Assembly (NCBI GenBank): GCA_013335275.1
Contig: JAAXVX010000066.1
Location: forward strand, 1-7,613
Direction of reading: 5' to 3'
DNA from: Bacteroidales bacterium
GTDB lineage: Bacteria; Bacteroidota; Bacteroidia; Bacteroidales; UBA932
DNA length: 7,613 bases
Position numbers and translations under genes: made by a program. Each line of letters starts with the position of its first letter. The stretch's first letter is position 1. Shown here piece after piece: positions 1-5,983 of this stretch. Under the pieces are notes generated by a model. It was not told the origin of the DNA, searched no databases, and saw only the letters and a program-made list of their open reading frames with translations.

Positions 1-356
1 ACAATTGCCATTTCATTTGAGGCAAATTTTATGTTTTTATCGGCATATTCCGGAACAAGCAGATTGTCTATTACAGAATAATCTGCAGAGGCCATTATAT
101 CGCAGTCCCTGCCGAGTTCGGTAATTTTTCTTGCTGCATCAATGCTCCCGGAAGCTTCCGCAAGTACTTTTACATTCGGGTGAATGCGCATAAATGTGTC
201 GGCAATTGCTTTAAATGGCATTGAGAGAGAACCTGCGTGAAAGATTATCAAATCTCCGGACAATCCGGCATCGGTCTTGTTTTTGTTTCCAACCCTGCAT
301 GACACGGCGAGTAATGAAACCGTTAACACCAATATTCCGATTATGAAATTTTTCAT
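1..356 (-). CDS. WtpA/TupA-like tungstate/molybdate ABC transporter substrate-binding lipoprotein (3' part beyond window)
   Basis: The N-terminal 118 codons are present and the gene runs off the left edge. It should be the lipid-anchored extracytoplasmic protein that captures tungstate or molybdate and passes it to an ABC permease. Seen: a signal peptide ending in a lipobox (LAVSC, Cys20), then DLIIFHAGSLSMPF (35-48), AEASGSIDAARKITELG (66-82) and IMASADYSVID (87-97) followed by LVPEYAD. This order closely follows the WtpA family (HAGSL, then AGS..A..KITEL, then ASADY). Ser43 and Ser71 lie where oxyanion-contacting serines are expected in this fold. The start is fixed by a 4-base ATGA overlap with the upstream ModE-like gene, implying translational coupling. 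Permease and ATPase genes would be expected further left. WtpA-type proteins often favour tungstate, but the remaining ligands lie outside the window, so tungstate versus molybdate cannot be decided. Confidence 0.88.
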   Translation of the reverse strand, partial: MKNFIIGILVLTVSLLAVSCRVGNKNKTDAGLSGDLIIFHAGSLSMPFKAIADTFMRIHPNVKVLAEASGSIDAARKITELGRDCDIMASADYSVIDNLLVPEYADKNIKFASNEMAI

Positions 357-736
357 TGTTCATCGTTTAATTTGTGGAAGAATTTCTTAACATTTTCCTT
401 AATGAGAGAGTCCATCTCTGCGCGAAGGCTCATATAGGCATCCAGCAGCCTCCGGCCATCGGAAGAGAGTGTTGTGTTTCCGCCGTCTTTGCCTCCTCTT
501 CTGGTTTCGACCAGCGAAAAACCGAGTTCCTTTTCGCAATTCCGGATTCTGTCCCACGCCTTTCTGTAGCTCATGCCAAGAGACTCAGATGCGTAATTGA
601 AAGATTCTCCCTCGTCAATTTTCTTTAGCAGCATGAAATGTTCATGTCCCAAAATTTCTCCATCACCTCTTTTTGTGAGCCAGAGGCGATAGTCAAGAAA
701 TATGTCGTAATATTTCGATCCCTTATTTCCTGCCAT
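353..736 (-). CDS. ModE-like winged helix-turn-helix transcriptional regulator without a TOBE (metal-binding) domain
   Basis: 127 residues covering only the DNA-binding half of a ModE/LysR-type regulator. Seen: a helix-turn-helix at about residues 31-66 with SLGMSYRKAWDRI (52-64), which matches the ModE pattern (GISYKSAWDAI), followed by a wing rich in Gly and Arg (ETRRGGKDGGNTTLS, 77-91) like ModE's RATGGKGGG. A final helix (94-120) probably dimerises. E. coli ModE is about 260 residues and senses molybdate through C-terminal di-MOP/TOBE domains, which are absent here. It may therefore respond to metal indirectly, use a partner, or act constitutively. It lies 9 bases after the sulfite-oxidase-fold lipoprotein gene and overlaps the WtpA-like gene by ATGA, so it most likely controls oxyanion uptake and perhaps the nearby AOR locus. 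The family is clear; targets and ligand are inferred. Confidence 0.88.
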   Translation of the reverse strand: MAGNKGSKYYDIFLDYRLWLTKRGDGEILGHEHFMLLKKIDEGESFNYASESLGMSYRKAWDRIRNCEKELGFSLVETRRGGKDGGNTTLSSDGRRLLDAYMSLRAEMDSLIKENVKKFFHKLNDEQ

Positions 737-745
737 ATCTTTATC

Positions 746-1801
746 TTAATACAGTGTTATTTTGCTCACTCCCTTAATTGCCCTGTCGGCAAACATGTCA
801 CATCCGGCAAAAAGAGAGAAACTCTCCCTGCCTTTTTCCTTACCGCTGCCATACATGAGAAGCGGTTCTCTGTAGTCATTTCTGTTTATTAATTCCGAAA
901 GTGAGAAGGATGCCCTGTATCCGTCCACTGCCTCAATGCAAACAAGACCCTCTCTGAGAGATTTTTCGTCCGAAGGATAAAACCTCGAAAGTATGCCGTC
1001 TATGGCTACACCGGAAAACTCTTTTTCTCCTCTGTATCCCATTCCGTGACCATAGAAAATGGTCTTCTGAGTCACTACAGGCAACTCAGGGGGAAGAGCT
1101 TCAAGTTGTCCTGGTATGCTGTCACCTTTGGCTATAAGAAGGTTATCGGCAGAAAATTTTGCGGGGTCTCTGTTCACTTTAAAATTCCCGCTTAATGATT
1201 TTATTACGATTTTAGTGGGATTAAGGATATTTCTCACAGTGAGCCTGTCCGACCCTGCAACCAGGCGAGACTCATTCCCAACGTTCCAGAGTTCGCCCGT
1301 CTTTCCGGGAATTACCCTTGTTACGGTTTTTGCTATTATTATATTATATACATCTGCAGAATAGAAAAGCTCACCCCAGCTGAATGTCGCATACTCACCT
1401 TTTTCGTTCCACACTTCAACATATAAGTCAACCGGAGGATAGAAGTCTTCCTTGCTCTTCTTGTTAATTTTTACAGAACTTAATATATCACACAATGCAT
1501 ATCCGTCATATCGGAAAGCGCCTTCAAACCGGACGGTGTCGCCGCTCATAACTGCATCACGGGACGTAACAGAGTGCCACGGAAGATTTTTGAGAGAAAC
1601 AACCTGATCCCCGTCTACTTCTCCTGTGATTAATATTTTATCAGGAGCATTCAGCTTGGTTGCTGCTTCCTGATTGAAAAAGTTATTAGCTCCCGATTCC
1701 CAGACAATTGTTGAACCGCTGAACCCGTCTATATGCAAATATTTGCAACTCGTGAGGGTAAAAAAAAGTGCGAAAAGCACTAAAACCGATTTGTTTCTCA
1801 T
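746..1801 (-). CDS. Lipoprotein with two tandem sulfite-oxidase-fold (molybdopterin-binding-like) domains
   Basis: 351 residues. Residues 1-19 form a lipoprotein signal (LTLTSC-type lipobox; seen as TLTSC, Cys19), so it should be membrane anchored and face the periplasm or cell surface. Two repeats resemble the oxidoreductase molybdopterin-binding (SUOX) fold. The first, about 56-201, has GEVDG, VRFEGAFRYDGYALCDIL, VEVWNEKGEYATFSWGELF and a later VRNI..I strand. The second, about 247-350, has FSGVAIDGILSRF, LVCIEAVDGYRASFSLSELI and a terminal KITLY strand. The paired pattern (Y.G..L.DIL, then DGY.a.fs..EL) is typical of the family. The RC-x-x-N/S type motif carrying the Mo-ligating cysteine in sulfite oxidases is not seen; the remaining cysteines (104, 288, 334) lie in the structural repeats. 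It may be a non-catalytic relative. As first gene of the operon with the ModE-like and WtpA-like genes it may assist metal or cofactor handling, but that is inference. Confidence 0.72.
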   Translation of the reverse strand: MRNKSVLVLFALFFTLTSCKYLHIDGFSGSTIVWESGANNFFNQEAATKLNAPDKILITGEVDGDQVVSLKNLPWHSVTSRDAVMSGDTVRFEGAFRYDGYALCDILSSVKINKKSKEDFYPPVDLYVEVWNEKGEYATFSWGELFYSADVYNIIIAKTVTRVIPGKTGELWNVGNESRLVAGSDRLTVRNILNPTKIVIKSLSGNFKVNRDPAKFSADNLLIAKGDSIPGQLEALPPELPVVTQKTIFYGHGMGYRGEKEFSGVAIDGILSRFYPSDEKSLREGLVCIEAVDGYRASFSLSELINRNDYREPLLMYGSGKEKGRESFSLFAGCDMFADRAIKGVSKITLY

Positions 1802-1809
1802 AAATTAAG

Positions 1810-1843
1810 TTTGAACAAAGATATTAAAAAACTGCTATCTTTC
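1810..1843 (+). promoter_or_regulatory. Candidate Bacteroidota-type promoter of the DAHP synthase gene
   Basis: TTTG (1810-1813) followed after 22 bases by TATCTTTC (1836-1843), one mismatch from TAnnTTTG, would start transcription about 20-25 bases before the ATG at 1873. It interleaves with the opposing promoter, so the 71-base gap appears to carry two face-to-face promoters. The two -7 elements create a perfect 7-base inverted repeat (AAAGATA 1817-1823, TATCTTT 1836-1842). Confidence 0.42.
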
Positions 1844-1848
1844 GGAAA
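1816..1848 (-). promoter_or_regulatory. Candidate Bacteroidota-type promoter of the minus-strand tungstate/molybdate operon
   Basis: Read on the minus strand, TATCTTTG (1823-1816) is an exact match to the Bacteroidota -7 consensus TAnnTTTG. A weaker TTTC (1848-1845) stands in for the -33 TTTG with a 21-base spacer. Transcription would start roughly 5-10 bases before the ATG at 1801, giving a very short leader. No mapped start supports this; it is a consensus match only. Confidence 0.5.
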
Positions 1849-1872
1849 ATTTAGGCATACTTTATTAAATAA

Positions 1873-2955
1873 ATGGACATAGTACCACTTTACATAGAAG
1901 GGATTAACTCAAAAAGGCCATTGGTATTTGCAGGCCCGTGCAGTGCAGAGAACGAGGAGCAGGTCCTGGCTACTGCCCGCAGGCTGGCCGCAATTGGGAT
2001 ACAGGTTTATCGTGCAGGCGTATGGAAACCCCGGACAAAACCCGGAGGATTTGAGGGAATGGGAATTGAGGGACTCCGGTGGCTCAAGATGGTTAAAGAG
2101 GAGACCGGAATGCTCACGGCAACCGAGGTTGCGAATGCAAGACATACCGAGGAGGCATTAAAATGGGGCGTTGATATTTTATGGCTCGGCGCAAGAACAA
2201 CTGCCAATCCTTTTGCCGTGCAAGAGATTGCAGAGAGTCTTACAGGAGTGGACATACCTGTTCTGGTCAAAAACCCCGTTAATCCGGACCTGGATTTGTG
2301 GATAGGAGCAATGGAGAGACTCGTCTCATGCGGAATAACCAGAATAGCTGCTGTTCACAGAGGATTCAGCTCATACGAAAAAGGGCTGTTCCGCAATCAG
2401 CCGCAATGGCATATTCCAATTGAGCTCAAACGCAGGATGCCGGAACTGACCATACTTTGCGACCCGAGCCACATAGGCGGGAGGCCGGAATTGATTTATC
2501 CCCTTTCCCAGCAGGCAATGGATCTTGGCTTCGACGGGCTGATGGTGGAATCTCACAGTAATCCTTCAGAGGCACTTAGCGACAAAGAGCAGCAGATTAC
2601 GCCTGAAACCCTTGGAAGAATACTCTCGCTGCTTGTTATCCGGAGCACTCCGGACACCTCGGAGTTTTTATCCGAAATGCGCAGGGAGATTGATGAAATT
2701 GACGACAGGATTCTTAACCTTCTTTCAAAAAGGATGAGTGTTGCAAGAGAGATTGGTAAGTATAAGATGGCAAACAACATTCCTGTTTTGCAGCCTGTCC
2801 GCTACGACAGAATGGTAACAAACAGGCTGGCCCAGGCTTTAGGCCTGGAACTGGACGGAGAATTCATTAAACTAATGCTGGAGGCAATTCACGAAGAATC
2901 TGTGAAACAGCAGTTTGAAATATTCAATAAAGGAGAGAAAGGAGAACACTCCTAG
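1873..2955 (+). CDS. Bifunctional DAHP synthase (type I-beta) / chorismate mutase (AroQ type) fusion
   Basis: 360 residues, full length. The N-terminal domain (about 10-250) condenses phosphoenolpyruvate with erythrose 4-phosphate, the first step of the shikimate pathway. Seen: FAGPCSAE with metal-ligand Cys23, RAGVWKPRTKP (47-57), KNPVNPD, AAVHRGFSSYEK, DPSHIGG with His200, MVESH with Glu226 and SDKEQQ with Asp237. This is the compact KDO8P-synthase-like class, with no N-terminal regulatory domain. The C-terminal domain (about 264-350) is an AroQ chorismate mutase converting chorismate to prephenate. Residues aligning with E. coli active-site residues are Arg270, Arg287, Lys298, Arg310 and Gln347. 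In the Prevotella nigrescens homologue (established knowledge) the mutase domain also mediates prephenate feedback on the synthase. No Shine-Dalgarno is seen, only an A/T-rich leader. The TAG stop overlaps the stop of the convergent sulfur-carrier gene. Confidence 0.96.
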   Translation: MDIVPLYIEGINSKRPLVFAGPCSAENEEQVLATARRLAAIGIQVYRAGVWKPRTKPGGFEGMGIEGLRWLKMVKEETGMLTATEVANARHTEEALKWGVDILWLGARTTANPFAVQEIAESLTGVDIPVLVKNPVNPDLDLWIGAMERLVSCGITRIAAVHRGFSSYEKGLFRNQPQWHIPIELKRRMPELTILCDPSHIGGRPELIYPLSQQAMDLGFDGLMVESHSNPSEALSDKEQQITPETLGRILSLLVIRSTPDTSEFLSEMRREIDEIDDRILNLLSKRMSVAREIGKYKMANNIPVLQPVRYDRMVTNRLAQALGLELDGEFIKLMLEAIHEESVKQQFEIFNKGEKGEHS

Positions 2956-3155
2956 CCTCCGCTCACCAGATGAATTATCTTTAAATCGTCGCCATCTTTT
3001 ACAAGAGTGGTTTCGTACTCCTCTTTTTTTATCAGCCGGTCGTTCAAACGGACAACCAGCATACGGAATTTGAATGATTTTATGACCATAATCTGAGAGA
3101 TTGAAAATACGTCTCCCTCAATTACTTCGGCTCTGTTGTTCAGCATTATCTTCAT
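2952..3155 (-). CDS. ThiS/MoaD-like ubiquitin-fold sulfur carrier protein
   Basis: 67 residues ending in the diagnostic Gly66-Gly67 tail (IIHLVSGG). In this family the tail is adenylylated by an E1-like enzyme and converted to a thiocarboxylate that donates sulfur. The pattern MKIMLN at the start, VVRLNDRLI (34-42) and VKDGDDLKIIHLVSGG at the end fits ThiS better than MoaD by eye. Its start lies one base after the stop of the E1-like gene (TGA-T-ATG), so the two are probably translated as a pair. No thiG, thiH or thiC is present. The neighbouring AOR and tungstate uptake genes suggest it may serve pyranopterin (dithiolene) synthesis instead of thiamine; this is inference. The last codon's TAG shares a CTAG tetranucleotide with the stop of the DAHP synthase gene on the other strand. 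Confidence 0.88.
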   Translation of the reverse strand: MKIMLNNRAEVIEGDVFSISQIMVIKSFKFRMLVVRLNDRLIKKEEYETTLVKDGDDLKIIHLVSGG

Positions 3156-3156
3156 A

Positions 3157-3747
3157 TCAGAATCTGTCTTTTAATAAAATCTCAAGCACTTTATCTGCCT
3201 GAAGGTTTGACACTATGTTCACTCTTGGGGCAAGAGGCGGATCTGTTTCTCCGGCCTCCCTCTCGCCATCCCCGCACACATAAAGGTTTCCCGACTGAAT
3301 AATCCTGAGAGACTCCGCACTTCCCCAGCCTGCGAGCCCGGATGCAGCTACAAGAGGTTTTTCGGGATAATTGGTTAAAATGTAATTTATGAGCATCTCT
3401 TTTTCTGATGCGGCATCAAATGCCTCCACTATTACGTCGCAGGTCGAGAAGAGAAAATCTATATTGTCCGGGGCAACCTTTACCGCATGCATCTGTAATG
3501 AGGCAAACGGATTAATTCTTAACAGATTCTCCCTGAGTGCATTTACTTTTATCTCTCCTATCTGGTCGTGAAAGTAAAACTGACGGTTTAGATTTGCATC
3601 GGAAACTGTATCAAAATCGGCTATTATCAGTTTTCCGACACCGCTCCGGAGGAGGGATGCCGCACAATTGGAACCGAGCCCGCCCGCTCCGGCAATCCCT
3701 ATTGTTTTTTGTGATAAAATAGCCCTGATTTGGTTGAAATTTGGCAT
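3157..3747 (-). CDS. ThiF/MoeB/HesA-family E1-like adenylyltransferase for the adjacent sulfur carrier
   Basis: 196 residues, a short single-domain form; MoeB and E. coli ThiF are about 250. It should use ATP to adenylylate the C-terminal glycine of the ThiS/MoaD-like protein encoded next. Seen: nucleotide-binding loop GIAGAGGLGSN (17-27), acidic ADFDTV (43-48), DANLNRQFYF (50-59) with the family's Asn and Arg, the conserved Lys67 in IGEIKV, and Asp111 in VEAFDAAS. Only four cysteines occur (28, 103, 158 among them clearly placed) and the paired CxxC zinc motifs of MoeB and E. coli ThiF are absent, as in the short clostridial-type ThiF group. Cys158, in YVCGDGE, is a possible thioester or persulfide site but this is a guess. 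It is transcribed divergently from the AOR gene over a 69-base gap containing a perfect palindrome. Confidence 0.9.
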   Translation of the reverse strand: MPNFNQIRAILSQKTIGIAGAGGLGSNCAASLLRSGVGKLIIADFDTVSDANLNRQFYFHDQIGEIKVNALRENLLRINPFASLQMHAVKVAPDNIDFLFSTCDVIVEAFDAASEKEMLINYILTNYPEKPLVAASGLAGWGSAESLRIIQSGNLYVCGDGEREAGETDPPLAPRVNIVSNLQADKVLEILLKDRF

Positions 3748-3773
3748 AAAACGGGTTGTCTGGATTACATTTT

Positions 3774-3789
3774 TTCGTAAATTTACGAA
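3774..3789. promoter_or_regulatory. Perfect 16-bp palindrome in the divergent promoter: candidate operator
   Basis: TTCGTAAATTTACGAA is identical to its reverse complement and has no spacer. It lies 28 bases before the AOR start codon and 27 bases before the start codon of the E1-like gene, almost exactly central in the 69-base gap. The inner TAAATTTA resembles a TAnnTTTG -7 element on both strands with the final G changed to A; on the plus strand a GTTG at 3755-3758 sits 19 bases upstream as a weak -33. A dimeric regulator bound here could control both transcripts. The lack of a loop and of a following T-run in intergenic context argues against a terminator. Confidence 0.55.
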
Positions 3790-3816
3790 TTATTTAACAA
3801 CCTAAAAAACTATCGA

Positions 3817-5973
3817 ATGAACTATCAGGAGATAAAAGAAAAAAGAGCAATTCTGGCCTCTTTTCCCTACCAGTGGAAGGCAATGGACAGGGGATACAGC
3901 GACCAGAGCCTCTATGTAAATGTTGAATCAAACAAAGTAGAGGTAAGAGGTATTGCCCCCGAAACAAAAGAGAAGTTTATCGGAGGAAAAGGCTATGGTC
4001 TCAGGATGCTCTGGGATGCAGTTAAACCTACCACTAAATGGCAGGATTCCGAAAATGAAATCGTGATTGCCGGTGGCCCATGCTGTGGGGTAACACAATA
4101 TTCCGGTTCCGGAAAATCGATAGTGGTTGCCATATCTCCTCAAACCGAAAGAATTATTGACAGCAATGTGGGAGGTCACTTTGGGCCCCACCTGAAAATT
4201 GCCGGGTTTGATGCACTTGAAATTCAGGGAAACTCAAAAAAGGATGTAATCATTTTTATAAACGGAGTGGACCACGTTGTGGAAATTTTCGAAACTCCGC
4301 ACGAGCTCAGCTATGATTCTCACCTGCTTGGCGAAGAGCTTCTGGACATGTTTGCGGAAAATGAAAAAGATAAAATAAATGTTTCTGTTGTCTCTTCGGG
4401 CAAGGCTGCGGAGCACTCTCTCATTGGCATGCTCAATTTTACCTTCTGGGACGTGAAGAGAGGCAAAGTCCGCCTGAAACAGGCAGGCCGCGGCGGTCTT
4501 GGCACCCTTATGAGGCACAAGAACGTGAGAGCTGTTGTTGCAAGAATCCCTAAGGTTTCAGGAAATATCAACAATGTCGTTGACCTTCCAGCAATAGCCG
4601 AAAGAGGAAAAAGATTCAACAAGGAGATGCGCGACCTTGATGATATTCAGTGCCAGATGCGCAAAGTAGGAACCGCCCACCTTATGGGAGTTCTTGAAAA
4701 ATACGACATCCTTCCCGTAATGAATTACAAATTCGGCGACCATAAAGATTGTCCGAAGATTGACCTTGAAGTGTGGAAAACATTCTTCACTCAGGGTGTT
4801 CCGGACGGTTGCTGGATAGGATGCAACATGGCCTGCGCAAAAGGAGTTGATGATTTTGAGCTTCGCACGGGACCATACAAAGGTTCAAAGGTGATTGTAG
4901 ACGGACCTGAATACGAAAATGCAGTTGCACTGGGCTCAAATATTGCCGTATTCGACCCGAGAGATATAATTGAACAGAACTTCTATTGCGACACATACGG
5001 AGTTTGCACCATTACCTGGGGAAATACCGTCGGATTCCTCATGGAGTGCTGGGAAAACGGAATTCTCAATGCAGAACGCACAGGCGGTGTGGACCTCAGC
5101 TGGGGCAATGCCGATGCTTCTCTCGAACTGCTGCATCAGATGGCACGCGGAGAAGGCTTTGGCGTTACGGCAGGACTTGGCGTAAAGCGGCTGAAGGATA
5201 TGTTTATTGAAAAAGGATGGGGAGACAAAGGATTCCTCACCGATATTGCAATGGAGAACAAGAGTCTTGAATACTCAATGTATCTTTCAAAAGAATCTCT
5301 TGCACAACAGGGCGGATATGCAATGACAAACAAAGGGCCTCAGCACGACGAAGCATGGCTCATCTTTATGGATATGGTAAATAATATGATCCCGACCTTT
5401 GAAAACAAGGCAGAGGCACTTCACTATTTTCCATATTTCCGCACATGGTTCGGCCTTGCAGGATTCTGCAAACTATGCTGGAACGACGTAGAACCGGCAA
5501 ACAATGCCGAACAGCCTGAGCCGAACAAAGTTCCCGAACATGTGGACAACTATGTTGCAATATTCAAGGCAGTTACAGGTCGTGAATTTGACAAGGAGGA
5601 GATGATAAAAATGTCCGAGAGGGTGTATAATTTCCAGAAGGTATTTAACATCCGGCTGGGATACGGATTACGCGAGCATGACCGTCAGCCATACCGCGCA
5701 GCCGGCCCTGTTACAGCAGAGGAATACCTCAGCCGTCAGGAGAGATACGACAAGCAGCTTGTTGAAAAGATGGGGATGGACCCACAGAAAATGACCCTAG
5801 AAGAAAAAATGGCCAAACAAAGAGCATATCGGGAAGATCAGTATGAAAAGCTCCTTGATGCCGTTTATTTCCGCAGAGGCTGGAACAAAAACGGAGTCCC
5901 TACAATTGAGCACCTTAAAAAGATTGGAATGGACCTGCCGGAACTCATTGAAGTTGTTAAACCCCTACAATAA
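3817..5973 (+). CDS. Tungsten-type aldehyde:ferredoxin oxidoreductase (AOR family), long variant
   Basis: 718 residues; P. furiosus AOR is about 605. The family oxidises aldehydes to acids (or runs in reverse) with a tungsten bis-pyranopterin and one 4Fe-4S cluster, passing electrons to ferredoxin, usually in the cytoplasm; no export signal is seen here. Seen: N-domain FIGGKGYGLRMLW and SNVGGHFGPHLKIAGFDAL, pterin loop AGRGGLGTLM, cluster cysteines Cys332, Cys336, Cys340 (CWIGCNMAC) and Cys551 (FCKLCW), GPEYE (363-367; Glu367 aligns with Glu313 of Pyrococcus AOR), first pterin motif DTYGVC (392-397), and His510 in NKGPQH aligning with catalytic His448. Odd points: cluster spacing is CX3CX3C, and the second pterin motif reads GLAGFC (546-551), lacking its usual Asp. 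About 27 N-terminal residues precede the conserved domain; Met23 (3883) follows GGAAGG and is an alternative start. No small ferredoxin-like subunit gene is nearby. Substrate is unknown. Confidence 0.93.
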   Translation: MNYQEIKEKRAILASFPYQWKAMDRGYSDQSLYVNVESNKVEVRGIAPETKEKFIGGKGYGLRMLWDAVKPTTKWQDSENEIVIAGGPCCGVTQYSGSGKSIVVAISPQTERIIDSNVGGHFGPHLKIAGFDALEIQGNSKKDVIIFINGVDHVVEIFETPHELSYDSHLLGEELLDMFAENEKDKINVSVVSSGKAAEHSLIGMLNFTFWDVKRGKVRLKQAGRGGLGTLMRHKNVRAVVARIPKVSGNINNVVDLPAIAERGKRFNKEMRDLDDIQCQMRKVGTAHLMGVLEKYDILPVMNYKFGDHKDCPKIDLEVWKTFFTQGVPDGCWIGCNMACAKGVDDFELRTGPYKGSKVIVDGPEYENAVALGSNIAVFDPRDIIEQNFYCDTYGVCTITWGNTVGFLMECWENGILNAERTGGVDLSWGNADASLELLHQMARGEGFGVTAGLGVKRLKDMFIEKGWGDKGFLTDIAMENKSLEYSMYLSKESLAQQGGYAMTNKGPQHDEAWLIFMDMVNNMIPTFENKAEALHYFPYFRTWFGLAGFCKLCWNDVEPANNAEQPEPNKVPEHVDNYVAIFKAVTGREFDKEEMIKMSERVYNFQKVFNIRLGYGLREHDRQPYRAAGPVTAEEYLSRQERYDKQLVEKMGMDPQKMTLEEKMAKQRAYREDQYEKLLDAVYFRRGWNKNGVPTIEHLKKIGMDLPELIEVVKPLQ

Positions 5974-5983
5974 ATTAAAAAAA

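Noticed and set aside
374..892. Plus-strand open frames opposite the ModE-like and SUOX-fold genes (374-628, 638-892)
   Set aside because: They lie antisense to clearly conserved coding sequence and their translations match no recognisable family.
1810..1843. The AAAGATA/TATCTTT inverted repeat as a riboswitch or terminator hairpin
   Set aside because: The stem is only 7 A/T-rich pairs with a 12-base loop, and it is fully explained by two opposing -7 promoter elements.
3774..3789. The 16-bp palindrome as a transcription terminator
   Set aside because: It lies between two divergent start codons, not after a gene, and has no loop; an operator or promoter role fits better.
3928..5560. Many minus-strand and offset open frames within the AOR gene
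   Set aside because: All are shadows of a single continuous, strongly conserved AOR frame.
5843..5983. Upstream extension of the dipeptidase reading frame starting inside the AOR gene
   Set aside because: It would overlap 130 bases of well-conserved AOR coding sequence. The ATG at 5984 directly precedes a standard lipoprotein signal, which the longer form would bury.
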